64,000 nt of DNA from Symmetrospora coprosmae (GCA_008802785.1 VUYT01000003.1:372001-436000); one strand, 5' to 3'. Shown: positions 21,848-33,679, counted from the stretch's first letter. Notes: a model not told the origin generated them from the letters alone. Translations and numbers: made by a program.

Positions 21848-22661
21848 ATGCTCGTCGTCGGCCTGACGGGCGGAATCGCCTCTGGAAAGAGCACAGTCTC
21901 GACGCTTCTGCGGGAGGAGCACCGTCTCCCTCTGGTTGACCTGGATGTGCTCGCACGCGAAGTCGTCGAACCTGGCAGCGCAACGCTCGCCCGCCTGCGC
22001 TCCACCTTCGGGGACGGCATCATCTCGTCGACCGACGGCACGCTCGACCGCCCCGCTCTGGGACGCATCATCTTCAACGATGCCAAGCAGCGCAGCACGC
22101 TCAATGGCATCATGCACCCTGCCATCCGGAAGCTCATGGCGTGGAAGCTGCTCCGCTGCTGGCTCGCAGGCGAGAAGGTCGTCGTCGTCGACGCGCCCTT
22201 GCTCGTCGAGGCAGGGCTTTGGCGCTTTGCTGGCAAGATCATCCTCGTGTACTGGTGCGTGTCGCTCTTCTCCACCCTGCTCACATATACATCGGTGCAG
22301 AGCTGACGGGCGATTGCTCCCATACAGCTCTGAGCAGATCCAGCTGCAGCGTCTCCTCGCCCGCGCAGGGCCCGACGCAGATCCAGAAGACGCACGCGCG
22401 CGGATAGCCTCGCAGCGGCCGCTCTCGTCCAAGCTACCTTATGCAGATTACGTCCTCGACAATTCTGGCGACCGTGCAGAGCTCGAGCGCCAGGTCCGCG
22501 AGGTTGTCAGCAAGGTACAGCACAATTCGGGCGGATGGAGCTGGCTCGCATGCTGGCTCGTACCGCCATTCGGCATCCTTAAGGCAGCTCTCACAGTGAT
22601 GTACCGGCTATACTACAAGGAGATTGGTCAGGAGAAGAAGGGCAGAAAATCAAAGCTGTAG
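21848..22661 (+). CDS. CAB5: Dephospho-CoA kinase
   Basis: Two exons, 21848-22254 and 22328-22661, giving 246 residues. It phosphorylates dephospho-CoA with ATP, the last step of coenzyme A synthesis. The P-loop is GLTGGIASGKST at the N-terminus. LVDLDVLAREVVEPG, HPAIRKLMAWKLL and VVVDAPLLVEAGLW are the CoaE-family substrate and lid segments, and LPYADYVLDNSGD is the conserved C-terminal block. A hydrophobic tail (WLACWLVPPFGILKAALTVM) follows the kinase domain, suggesting membrane association as in several fungal homologues. The exon junction restores YC-SEQIQLQRLLAR, a family-conserved stretch, so the splice is secure. Confidence 0.93.
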
Positions 22662-23360
22662 CAGCTGGGCGGTTGGACTTGCTTCGACAGCAGACCGCTT
22701 CGCGCCGAACCACCTACGAGAGACGCTGCACGGTGCCACATCCGTTGCGTAGCATTCAGAATGGACGTATCTTTTCTGCTTGGCGATGCGCGTTCCTAGC
22801 CTCAACCGGCCTAGACCCTCGACATCAGACCAGAGCACAACATTGAGCTTGTCGAGAACATCGACGGGACGGTGGTGCAGGACATGACTGCCGCGGATGA
22901 TCAGACCTGCCGTCCCGGGCGGGAGATCCGCAGAGAGGATGGCGCAGGAGGACAAGGAAGGCCAAACGGTGGAGCAGCTCGGAGCTCGCTGTATGTTACC
23001 TCAGCAGCAACGTTAGTACGGCTCTATCAGCCAAGCTTCGCAGACCGTCACTGTTGTGCTTTGCACACGTTCTACGCTTCCGATTGCTAGCCGAAAGGTT
23101 ACATGATTCCGGATCCGACCAGAGAACCTGTTCGAGCCTGAAGATCTCGATGCAACGCTCGCCTGCTTACACGCAAAGTCAGGGACAGTTTATGTGGTAC
23201 GCCTTCAGATCGAGTTGCCGTCGGAAACATCGGGAACATAGCCGGGGTCGGAAGTGCTTCTCTATGAGCTGCCTGCGTTGTCTACGTAGTTGACACGGAG
23301 CTTTGCGGTCGGGTTATGTCTGACTGTCAGCGCCGGCCTCGTCAGTTCGGCCGTGAGTCT
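22662..23360. other. Convergent intergenic region
   Basis: A 699-bp gap between the 3' ends of the dephospho-CoA kinase and F-box genes, longer than needed for two terminators. I found no conserved frame, tRNA or repeat in it. Confidence 0.5.
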
Positions 23361-24633
23361 CTAACGCACCTGGACGCCTCTCCGGCCGAGCTCGGTGGCC
23401 AGATCCGCAAGTCGCTTGCGACAGTCACCACCTTCTGCTCCGAACGCGACCGTGCCGTTCCATTCATCACTGAGCACGACAAACTTGAGGCTTGGGGTGC
23501 TGCATGATGTGAGGGCTGAAGCGAAGGCCGAGGTGTCGAGTTTTGCGAGAGCGCACACGACCGAAACAGTCTCGAGCCCTGCTAGCTCCTTTCGGGTACG
23601 GAGCCAGTTGATGAAGAGATTGCCCTCCCACTTGATGAAGCGCAAGTGGTGCAGCGCTGTGTCGGACTGGTGAAGAGGTATGGCGCGCGCCTTCTCGGGC
23701 TTGGCAAAATATTCGTTCACCTCGAGGATCTCGAGCGTGGGCACCCTATCCAGCATGATATTGTGTGCCCGTATGCCGTACTGGCCCGACTGGGTCAAGT
23801 CCGCCTGATCGATGGTGATGCGCTTGCACATGGCGAGATTGAGGACAGGGAGAAATGGCTCGCCCACCGCGCATCCTTCCTCCCAATCGGTCTCCGTAGG
23901 GCAGATGAATTTGAAACTGGTGCAGTGGGCCGAGGGGAGGCCAGACACGGCACGTATCTCCTTTTTGTTGAGCCTGTCGACCATGAGGTGGAGCTGAGCC
24001 GAGATGGGCATCCCCGCATCGAGCATTTCACGGACGAAGCGGACGCAGACCGGCTCCAGGCCCTGCGGCAGGATAGGCTCCTCCCAGACGCGGTCCGACG
24101 ACATTCGCAACTGATCGAGCTGCGGTGCTCGTGGGTGGTTCTTGAAGAGGGCGAAGAAGCGATGCAGCAAAGCGTGCTGAGCCTTAGTCCAGGCGCGAGG
24201 AGGTCCAAAGTGGCCGCCATCGCAATCGAGCATGGTCACGCTGACGGATTCAAGGTTGCTGGCGAGCGACACGAGGGGAGCCCTGCGAATAGAATTACTC
24301 AGGCAAAGCACACATCGCTCCGGAGGGTTGCAGAAGCGACAGGTTTGCTCACAGCCAGTCGAGATACTCTGGCCACTCCTCGGGCATGAATCCAAAGCTG
24401 TTCGTGTGGAAGACAAAGCGACGGCACAAGCCCAGGATCCTCTCAGAGGGAGACGTCTTGCATACCCATGGCAATTTCATCTGGTGGAAGATGTGTGGCA
24501 TGGCCAGCTCGCGCCACTCCTTGTCGACGAGGCTCAGCCCTTTAGCGTCCGACGTGGGGATGCGCTCGATGACGAGGCTGACGAGCTCGGTAGGGAGTCG
24601 CTGCATGATGTGGAGAGACGTGGTTGCGCTCAT
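23361..24633 (-). CDS. F-box protein of unknown target
   Basis: Two exons, 24633-24353 and 24282-23361, giving 400 residues. The N-terminus carries an F-box (about residues 10-50: MQRLPTELVSLVIERIP, then SLVDKEWRELAMPHIF), which in the family binds Skp1 and places a substrate receptor in an SCF ubiquitin ligase. The intron (GTGAGC...TATTCGCAG) joins EYLDWL to APLVSLASN in frame. The remainder shows scattered leucine-rich segments (LRMSSDRVWEE, LHHLRFIKWEG, SLKFVVLSDEW) that could form a degenerate LRR-type receptor, a common arrangement in basidiomycete F-box families. No specific substrate can be named. Confidence 0.8.
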
Positions 24634-25449
24634 GGTGCTTGTTTGGGTGAGGACTGATTACGGAGTTGTGAGCATATCGTCTTGCGCGCTCGCCTCAACA
24701 CAGTCAACGAGATGGGGGACTGACCGACGACGTTCTGGTGTACCCCAGCAGTGCTGGTGAGGATCAGCAGTGAGCGCTCTGCCGATGCGTTCTCTGTATG
24801 TGTTCCGCCTGGCGTCGACGTCAGGACGCAAAGCGGCGGCGAGAGACCCGAGCTCGTCCCGGCCTCATCGACGCGGAGACCACGCGCATGTGATGTACTG
24901 AGCAGTTTCACAAGGTCACAGCTCTCCAGTGACAGTCACTCCAGCACTCTCTGTACAGTACATGGCAGTGCAGCTGTCCGCGCGCACAGCTTGCACCGGC
25001 GCGACTGCCAGGGGACCGAGAAGCGTCACGGTTGCGGATGATGGCGGCGCTTAGCGAAGGTAGGTCATGGACAGTAACTGCGGTCAGTCCGCATCGAGAG
25101 CCGCAGTATATGCACAATTGACAGTTGCTTCAGCAACGAGTTGGCAGGAAGTCTGCTCTCTCTCTCTCCTCTGGAGTGGTATGATCTCGAGGCTTCAGCA
25201 CGCGACTGATAAGTCGCGTCTTGGTGGCGAAGATCCAGATCCGAGTCAACAACAACAACAACCCGGAGCTTTCGCCCCACCTCAGGCTCCATCAATATAT
25301 CGATCGGGGTGGGGGCTCCTTCCCAAGCATAAAAGCGTCCATCGCGCCCTTCTGCCACTCTCTCTTCTCTTTCCTTCTCTCCATCACAACCAACTTCACT
25401 GCGCTCTTCTTCCCCTTTCACCCACCCACCACCACCACTCTCATCAATC
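24634..25449. other. Bidirectional promoter region, F-box gene and histone H4
   Basis: An 816-bp gap between divergent starts. Open frames on the minus strand here have no recognisable content. The part near 25300-25449 looks like the histone promoter and leader, ending in a CT/CA-rich tract before the ATG. Confidence 0.5.
25329..25335 (+). promoter_or_regulatory. TATA-like element of the histone H4 gene
   Basis: ATAAAAG lies 115 nt upstream of the H4 start codon, a sensible distance for a TATA box in a strongly expressed histone gene. Recognised by motif and position only. Confidence 0.4.
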
Positions 25450-26013
<564 letters not shown>

Positions 26014-26681
26014 GCGTTGACTTCGACGAACGACGACGACGACGACACATCACTAGCGACTCCCATCCTCTCCGCGAGCGTGGCTGCGCGCCTAGTGTCC
26101 GGCATCCCTATTCCACTTTCGTCTTTCTCTTTCCGCGGTCGAGAGTCGTCTAGCCAGGTTGGCCATCTGTCCTTCCTGTCGCTTCTCGCTGTCGTCTGCG
26201 CTGTTCTACGACTCGCTCCTGCTGCAATGCAAAGCACTCATGACCATATGACGGCACTGCCCTGGGTCTCCTTGCACTCTGCTGCTCCATGCTCTGTCTC
26301 TGACGCGGTGGCACACACGCCACAGCATAGCTGCTCTGCGTGCATCTCCCTAGGGAGGCTTCGGTGTCGTGCGCCTGCAGCAGGTGCCTGCATGAACAGC
26401 TTGTCTGTTGTCTCAGTCGACTGTGCTGCATCGACTCCTCGTCAATATCGCTGCGCATCCATCCTCGCCGTCCAGCAGCCCTGCTCATCCTCGCCCCTCC
26501 GGATCAAAGGGCAGCCGGGCACCGGGCGGGCAGAGGGAGGGAGGGCGATTCTGCCCATTCGTCGTCGTCGTCGGTTGTCCCTTCTTTCGCTCAACTGGCA
26601 CCACCAGTCAGAGTGTGCACCAGGAGGGAGAGATACACAGCAGCAGGACAGTCATCACTCTGGCCATCACAGACACACGCC
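26014..26681. other. Intergenic region, histone H4 to PEX13
   Basis: A 668-bp gap on the plus strand containing the H4 3' end and the PEX13 promoter. Open frames cross it on both strands but without conserved content. Confidence 0.5.
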
Positions 26682-28238
26682 ATGCCCGCTGCCCCTCCTA
26701 AACCTTGGGAGAAGCACGGCGCTGGTGGAGGCGTCTGCCCCGTGGCTGGGGCAGCCTCGACGGGAGCCGCGACAACGACAGCAGCAACAGCAGCACCGGC
26801 AGTCCCGCCCAAGCCAACTGCAATGACGAGCACAGCGGTCCCCGCAGTGGCGCCAACGACGGCGCTCGCTGCCGATAGCGTGAGTCTGACGGGCGCCAGA
26901 CACGATGCCGGCGGCGTCAACGGTGTCGGACAGGCTGCCCTGCCAGGTGCAGACCGCTGATGTGCAATCCCCCTGCTATTCCTGCGAATGATCATTCAGT
27001 ACGCAAATCGATATGCCGCATCCGCAGCTACTACAGGCTACGGCACGGGCTATGGCGCTACCGGGTATGGATCGACCTATGGCTCAGCGTACGGCTCATC
27101 TTACTCGCCCTACAACCGCTTCGGAGCGACAGGGTGCGTTTTCCACTGTCAGGGTATAGGTGCGCAGAGACTCGGTCGCTGACCTTGGCGCGTGGATGAC
27201 GTTCCCAGATACGGCGGCTACGGATCTGGGTATGGCTCGTACGGCTCTCCCTACGGGATGCAGTCCGGGATGGGCATGGGGATGGGCGGGATGGGAATGG
27301 GCATGGGCATGGGCCCGAACGGCGCTTCTCTGACACAGCAGATGGAGTCTGGGACAGCCGCGACGTTCCAGCTGCTCCAGTCGGTCGTCAGCGCGTTTGG
27401 CGGGTTCAGCCAGATGCTCGAGAGCACCTTCATGGCGACCCACTCGAGCTTCTTTGCCATGATTGGCGTCGCCGAGCAGTTTGCACACCTGCGCAACTGG
27501 CTCGGAGAAGTTCTCAGCGTCTTTACCGTGCTCAGGTTCCTCAAGCGCATGCTGGGCCTTGCGCGCGGCGAGGATGCAACAACCGCAGCAGCAGGAGCAG
27601 CAGGAACGGGAGGTACGCTCAGCGCTGAGGGCTTCCGCGCGTTCGAAGCCAACGGCGGCAAGCCAACCGCAGCAGCTGCGCCCCGCCCGTCAAAAAAGCC
27701 CATCGTCATCTTCCTCCTCACCGTCGTCGGCCTGCCGTGGCTCATGACGCGGCTCGTCCGCCTCATCACTGCCCGACAAGAAGCCGAAGCGCGCCGCCTG
27801 GGCCTTCCACCGGGCGCCGTCATCCCCTTATTTGACCCGGCCGGCCAGCCCCTGCCGCAGCACCTCCAGCCGCCCGGCGTCGACCTCGCCCTCTTCCACC
27901 AGGCGCAGCAGCCGCAACCTCTGGCACAAGGCGCGGACGAAGCGGCGGCGCTCGACCCGTCCAAGCTCACGTTCGTCCGCGCCCTCTTCCCGCACGCTAG
28001 CACCGCCAACGACGAGTTTGAGCTCAGCTTTGAAAAGAACGACGTCATTGCCGTGCTCACGCCAAAGCACGAGCGCACCGAGCCCGGCTGGTGGAGGGGA
28101 AGGCTGCGCGATGGCAGGATTGGATGGTTCCCGAGCACACACGTCCAGGAGGTTCCGATGGCGAATAGGGGCGAGAAGGACAAGATGGGCGACGCCGTCG
28201 TGCAACAGCAGCCGGCGCGGGAGGGCGCGAAAGCCTAA
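26682..28238 (+). CDS. PEX13: Peroxisomal membrane docking protein Pex13
   Basis: Three exons, 26682-26879, 27000-27133 and 27209-28238, giving 453 residues. Pex13 sits in the peroxisomal membrane and helps import PTS1/PTS2 cargo with Pex14 and Pex5. The N-terminus MPAAPPKPWEKHGAG carries the PKPWE signature of Pex13. A Tyr/Gly-rich region (YGTGYGATGYGS) and a Met/Gly repeat follow. The conserved core reads TFQLLQSVVSAFGGFSQMLE, SFFAMIGVAEQF and NWLGEVLSVF, and a second membrane segment is IVIFLLTVVGLPWL. A C-terminal SH3 domain starts at VRALFPHASTANDEFELSF and includes EPGWWRGRLRDGRIGWFPS. The first intron was placed at 26880 because it joins the frames at phase 0; its exact donor is the least certain point. 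Confidence 0.93.
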
Positions 28239-28730
28239 AAATGCGGTCCGACCTCTGTTTGACGTCTGTACTGTAGCGATCGAGCCCATTCGTGTTGTCA
28301 GTAGTCCGTTCTGATGGGGCGCACGGTGCGCAATGCTTGAATTTGGTGCACTGCCTCGGTTTCCTCGGGCTAGCCTCAGCTCCGAACCCGGCCGGAGGAC
28401 GGCATTGCAGTGTCTCCATGCTTGACAGACGAAGCAAGTCACAGCGAACAGCTCTGATGCATGCGAATGTGCGAATCCATTTTTGCACTGGGCTTATCTC
28501 GACACAAGCCGCAGTACGGGGGTTGCGCGGACGACCACGACTACACCAAAAACCGCGACATGTCGCTAAGCGCCGCGCATGTCGGAGTTCTAGCATGCCC
28601 GCATCTGCCAGTCCACGGACGGGCAGCCTTCCAGCTCCCACCTGTCTCTCGTCTCCATCTCCTCGTCGCCGTCCATCTCGCAGAAATCACAAAGACGTCA
28701 TCCGTTTCGCTGGAAAAGGGTGATGTGCAT
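28239..28730. other. Convergent intergenic region, PEX13 and RPL34
   Basis: A 492-bp gap between two gene ends. Nothing beyond 3' flanks was recognised. Confidence 0.5.
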
Positions 28731-29947
28731 TTACTTCTTGACGGGCTTGGCGGCGGTCTGGGTGCCAATGAGTCGCTTGACAATCTTGGCCTCCTCAACC
28801 AGGAACGCTCGGACGATTCTGTACGATAGAGCCGCAGATCAGCCTGGGCGTACCTGACAGGAAGGAGGCGGACGACCACGCACCTGTCACGGACGCATGA
28901 CGAGCATCGCGATCCACCGTATGCGCGCGAGACAGTCTTCTGCCTCCTGCTGATCCGCGAGTACTCGGCAGGGCGGAGCGCAGGGATCTGTCGCGTCATC
29001 GGAGCGCTTCATCAGCTTGGTTCGCCGTTGCGGACAAAATCATCAGTTCAGACGTACACCGGCGAGCTTGGTGCCGCAGTCACCGCACTTGGGTGCGGTT
29101 GCGAGCTTCGAGATGTGGAGGTATCGGAGCTGGCCGGCTGTGTGGGTAGACGCAGGACAGTACTTCAGTTCGGGCTCGCATCCTGGGCGTCCCAAGGACG
29201 GATGGACGGCATTGGGCTGGACTGGGCGACGGAGCGGCATGATTGAGCGTGGCGAGGCACGACTTGGCATGGCACGGTACGCTGGACTGGCTGGCCCTAG
29301 CTCGGGGTTGGCTTCGTCGGTTCAGGCCGTTTGTCGGAGATCACGGAGGGCATTCCGGCGCGCCAAAGCTGAACGTGCGGTATGCGAGTCGCTAGCCAGC
29401 AAGCTCTGTGCTGAACATCCTTCCAGCAGGGATCATGTTGATGGAAGCCGCTGCCGCTGCTGCTGCTGCTGCGATGGCAGATTCTGAGCTCCTGCAACGG
29501 TCGGCAGCGCAGCAGGCCTCGACGGCAAGCGTATTGCAGTGCAGCCGAGCCACTTCCTGTTGACTGCACAGCTCATCCTTCTTCTCCTGCTGCATATGCT
29601 GCTTACACTGCCTGACGCTTTTGTCGAGTGCTGTCGCTGCTGCCGACCGAGATCCTCACTGTCCCGAACTGTCGATTCGAGTACCGAGCCGGAGCCGGGC
29701 CATGCCATGCCAGCCGTCGTGTGCCATCCCTGCTACAGCCTGTATGCCCTCCTGCGCATGCGTATGTTGCCATGCTCGCCCATGCTGCTCCTTCCTGCCT
29801 GCCTGCCTGTCCGCCCGCCGTGTGCCATCGCAGTCCATCCTGCCTTGAGCGGCAGCGCGCAGGCTCACAAGGCGTCTTCACGATGCGCCTCCTGTTCGAG
29901 ACGGTGTTGTACGACTTTCGCGTGCGCAACTGAACTCGCTGAACCAT
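28731..29947 (-). CDS. RPL34: Ribosomal protein eL34
   Basis: Four exons, 29947-29869, 29137-29058, 28987-28884 and 28818-28731, giving 116 residues, the family length. It is a component of the cytosolic 60S subunit. The start MVQRVQLRTRKSYNTVSNRR, the zinc-site pairs KCGDCG and RCSSCVRDR, the stretch RQKTVSRAYGGSRC and the end LVEEAKIVKRLIG are diagnostic. Exon 1 joins exon 2 as VKTP-SGQ-LRYLHISKLAT, using the acceptor CTACCCACACAG. The first intron is about 731 nt, roughly ten times the local norm, while the other two are 70 and 65 nt. Confidence 0.95.
29138..29868 (-). other. Long first intron of RPL34
   Basis: A 731-nt intron, GTGAGC...CCACACAG, in a gene whose other introns are about 65-70 nt. 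It contains a short CAG/CTG triplet run near 29450-29472. Ribosomal-protein introns often host snoRNAs in fungi; I looked for C (RTGATGA) and D (CTGA) boxes on the minus strand and could not find a convincing pair. Confidence 0.7.
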
Positions 29948-30917
29948 CTTGAGGGATCTGTAGAAAGTGCTGGGTGTACTGGATGCAGGCGTCTCTGAGC
30001 GGGCGTTGGAGCTGTCGCAGTCCCGACCCTCAGGCGTCGCCTCGCCCCGCTCCTCGATCGAAAAATTCGAAGGGAAGGGGATCTCGCCCAGCCACGGCAC
30101 AGACCAGACCGGGGCGACCCGAGACAACGCTCAAAAGTGCATCGAGGGAAGCGGCACATTCGCGGTGTTGGTACAAGAGTGCACATATCCCTCGCTGCCT
30201 CCTTCTAGGACCTCTCTTGGGACGTGCCGATCCCAATTTGGAGCCAGCATCTTGCCGCCAGACAACGCAGTCGCTTGAACCATTACCGCCAATCTGTCCA
30301 CAACCTCATCAATGCTACCCTCTCTGCTGACTTGCTCAACGCTTTTCGCGATCTCTCTTCCGGCCACGCTCTCGAGCGCGTCATGCATTGCGGCAGGCAT
30401 CCCCCTCTTCCGTCCTTCCCATGCCACGAATACAAACACTCCGCTACCCCCGCACTTTCACTTTCCTGGTCGATCTGTGACATTCAGGCTCTCAGAGATG
30501 CTCGCATCCTTGAACCTGTATACGCCACCCAGGTCCATGCCAGACGTCCCTCGTCCCGAGGGAATGGGGTCAGCTATAGAAGATCTGCCTGCTCTTACTC
30601 ATCGAGGCGGATTGGACGGGACTTTGCGCCCTGCAGTGCCGCGCTCAGATCCATATTATGGCGTACACTCGTGTCTGCTCAACTTTCCCTGTACATCCTA
30701 GGCTGCGGTTGGAAACTCGAGACGTTAGCGTTCCAACATAGTTCGAGCGGGGATGCCTTAGATCGCGCGCAAGCAGGCACCATGCCTGGACTCGCGCAAT
30801 GCTATCCTTGCTCTGGACGCATACATCTAGGCAATGCAGGGCATTGCTGCATGAGCAGGACAGGGCATTTGATTCCGCTGAACTGGCCGCAGGCTCGTAT
30901 AAATCCGCTTCAATTTT
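29948..30917. other. Intergenic region with one doubtful reading frame
   Basis: About 970 bp between the RPL34 start and the DUF3140 3' end, both on the minus strand. It should carry the RPL34 promoter. The doubtful minus-strand frame at 30131-30538 is described separately; nothing else was recognised. Confidence 0.4.
30131..30538 (-). pseudogene. Possible small gene or pseudogene with an in-frame TGA
   Basis: From an ATG at 30538 (MDLGGVYRFKDASISESL) the minus-strand frame runs to 30131 with a single in-frame TGA at 30460-30458. After that stop it continues as KCGGSGVFVFVAWEGRKRG, then a helix-like segment (EIAKSVEQVSREGSIDEVVD) and the end ANVPLPSMHF. The composition of both parts looks coding rather than random, but I recognise no family. 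No intron consensus removes the TGA. It could be an unrecognised splice, a decayed gene or chance. Confidence 0.25.
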
Positions 30918-31646
30918 CTACATGTTCTTGAGCGGGTCGTGTCCCCAGTTCTTGAGCGACTTTGTGCTCTTCGTGTCCTCGAGCTCCTCCTTGCTCTTCG
31001 TGTCCTTCATCTTCTCCTCCTGGGCGAGGTGGCGCTGTGTGCGGGGCCGGGAAAACAAAGCAGCGAGTGTGTTCAGCAGCGTCTCCGTGAGCAGCGTCGA
31101 AGGGGAAGATGGGACGGCACGCACCTTGCAGTACGACACGACCTTGCGCATGTGCTGCACGTCCTCGTCCGTGTACTTGTCCTCTGCCTTCTTCGGGTTG
31201 CGCTTCAGGATGTTAACAATCTTGCGCCCGCTCTCGTGGCCTGCCCGAGTAGTTGCACCGGGCGTCCAGTCAGCAGCTATTCGCCCGCGCAGAGCTCCTC
31301 AGGGCACTGATGCTTCCTCGATGCCACGCACCGACCGTCTCGCCTTCCTCCGAGCCGCCCTGCCACCCGCTCGACGTAGAGTCGCCCGTCTTCAGCCAGG
31401 CCTCGAGCTCATCCGCCGACATGTTGACGAGCTCATTGAACTCCTGTAAGCGGACGCTCCCATCGTAAGCACAGTCTCCGGGCTCTGCCAACAGCATCGA
31501 GGAGCCGCGGGACACACCGAGATGACTTCGCTCTCCGGCTTCATGGTGCTGCGCTGTACACGTGCTGTGGAGAAGGTGCGGGATGCGGAGAGGGTAGATG
31601 AAGACGCAGATGCTGAATAGTAAGGGCGGATGAGAGCTCTGAGCAT
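30918..31646 (-). CDS. DUF3140 family protein, with possible mitochondrial presequence
   Basis: Four exons, 31646-31518, 31443-31332, 31240-31125 and 31034-30918, giving 157 residues. DUF3140 (PF11338) is a small family of unknown function, sometimes annotated as DNA-binding. Its hallmarks are all present: EFNELVNMSADELEAWLKTG, GWQGGSEEGETVGHESGRKI, DEDVQHMRKVVSYCKRHLAQ and the C-terminal SLKNWGHDPLKNM. A second in-frame ATG at 31544 starts right before the conserved domain. The 34 residues before it (MLRALIRPYYSASASSSTLS, then RTFSTARVQR) are rich in Arg, Ser and Ala without acids, like a mitochondrial targeting peptide. Dual start use is an inference. Confidence 0.85.
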
Positions 31647-32394
31647 GTAAGGACGGCAAGAGCAAGGGAGACATTGGGCGAGCTGGCGACAGCACTCCCG
31701 CGCGATGGTTACAGCAGGCGCACGTGCGCATTACGTCATACTCGTACTGCCGTAGTCGTCACGTCGAAACAGAGCCTACGAATTAGGCAAGGAAGGGACT
31801 GCACCTGTAGCATTGGAAGGCATACTTGGCCTCGGAGGCTCAGCAGAGCGGTTGCTGCTCGACCGCGAGGTATAGCTCCGCGAATCTGTCGGGTAAGCAA
31901 GGCACACAGCCTGTGCGAATATCGATGAAAGCGAGAAGAGCTCTTGCATTGACGAGCGTACCGGTACGTCGTAGGGCTAAACATGCACGTCGACAGGGTC
32001 GTTGTGAAGGCCATGACAGCCTCCCGATCCAGCCATCACAGGCCATGTCCGCGCAGTCAAGCTCTACGGTGGAGGAGCACAGCAGCTCTGAGGCCTAGGA
32101 CTGCAAGACGCGTATGTGCTCCGCCTATCACATAGGAGCTGACCTGTCTCCTTCTTCGAGCGGGCAGTCCTGCAGGCCCAAGGCTTGCGTCGTGATTGAC
32201 CTCTCAGGTGGACGCGGGTGATCGTGAGTGGGATCAAGCTATTCCATGCACCTGCGGTGGTCGTTAGCCCGCGTTAGACAGTTGCATCGAGTGCCCTAGC
32301 CGCTCGAAGGGTCTGAGTCGAGCTCTTGTGAGCATGTGACGCGATAGCCTTCCTTCCAACAGCTGTCTTCCCTCGACTTGTGAGAAGTGCGCCT
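31647..32394. other. Intergenic region, DUF3140 gene and phosphatase gene
   Basis: About 750 bp between two minus-strand genes: promoter of the first, 3' flank of the second. No conserved frame or repeat was seen. Confidence 0.5.
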
Positions 32395-33679
32395 TCATCC
32401 CTTGACCTGGCCCTGCTGCTTACACCATGTCCGGGCCGCCTCGTAGACAAATTCCACCTGCGCTGGCGTCTGCACCATTGTCGTCCGCTGGTCTCTGCAC
32501 CCGTCGATGACGGCCATGACGGGATCTCCTCCCTCTTCGTGGTCCCCACCTTTTGCAATGTGCACCAAAGACGAGAGCAATGCCGTGCGCTTCTGGCTGA
32601 CAGGCGCCAGAGGACCCAGTGGAGATATCGGCTCGATCGTGAGGTTTCCCCTTCCGCCGCTTGCACGATACGCTGCCAGAAGCGGAACTAGCCAAGCTAT
32701 GCTGATGAAGCTTCCCGTGCGGCCGACGCCTGCCGAGCAGTGCGTGACGACAGGCTCGTCTGGTTCAACGAGAGTGTTGAGGTACTCGAGCAGGCGCAAG
32801 ACCTCCGCAGGCGAGTCGGGCACGCCGTGGTCCTGCCACCCAAGGTACTCGATATGATTGATGTCGACCGGGTCTGTACCCGAGGTGGATAAGCGCAGCC
32901 TGTTCGTCCTCCACCCGCGATTTGCCCGTGCGTCTTCAGAAGACGATGGCGTGCAGTCGAGGTACTCGACTTGGATGGATGGGAGCGGGCCTGGGACCAG
33001 CTCGGCTCGCTGGTTCTTCCGGCGGGGAGAGCCCGCCAAGACAGTGTAATGCTTGAAAGTGAGCGACTCGCCGACGTCTTCAGGCCAGTAGCGTGCCGAC
33101 TTGTGCCGTCCAGACTCCGTGCACGCCGTGAGCATGAGGATCGTCCTGGGTGCTCTTCTGGCAGGTGGCCCGGAGACACTGCCAGGAGGATGGAAGAACA
33201 GCGAGAGGAAGTCGTGTACGGTGTGCTCTGTCGGTGCCTGTGCGGCTATCCAGCTTCGCGAGGCCGGTCGGTCAGGGAGCGTCCCCGCAGCTTGGGTAGG
33301 CTCGCGAATCCAGGACGCGTTGATGTAGGATTCGGGCGAATCCCCTCGACCGGGTAGAGTCACTCGCGTTTGATCGTAAGGGACGATGTCGGTATCTGAG
33401 AGGACTCATACATCTCAGCTCCGCTTGGGGAGTGGCCGTCCACAGCACACGCGCCGCCTCACACCTGTTCTTTGACGCGTTCTCGGACGAGGTCGCTACG
33501 TGCGCGCTGAATGCATCCCGCACGCGCTGTGGCAGAACGTCGAGCGACACGGTGGCCAGCTTTTCTGGATCCGAAAAGCACACTGTGCGTCTCTGTGACT
33601 CGCGGCGTGCGAGGACGGCCTGGATGCGCTGCATCGACTGTGCGCTGTGGCTGAGGAAGGGCGGCATGGGCGTAGACAT
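32395..33679 (-). CDS. Classical protein tyrosine phosphatase
   Basis: Two exons, 33679-33463 and 33395-32395, giving 405 residues. It would remove phosphate from phosphotyrosine, possibly on MAP kinases as yeast Ptp1-3 do. The splice restores the family motif KNRYTDIVPYDQTRV (usual form NRYxDIxPYDxxRV). Then come YINASWI, SWIAAQAPTEHTVHDF, the WPD-loop equivalent LGWQDHGVPDS, and the P-loop VVTHCSAGVGRTGSF with catalytic Cys and Arg. The Q-loop region reads RTTMVQTPAQVEFVYEA. The WPD loop has Gln in place of Pro while the catalytic Asp remains. The N-terminal 80 residues have no recognised domain. It is divergent from the GTPBP-like gene. Confidence 0.93.

Noticed and set aside
26880-26958. 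Short alternative reading of the PEX13 first exon to a stop at 26958
   Set aside because: It ends before the Tyr/Gly region and SH3 domain; the GTGAGT donor at 26880 splices in frame to the rest of Pex13.
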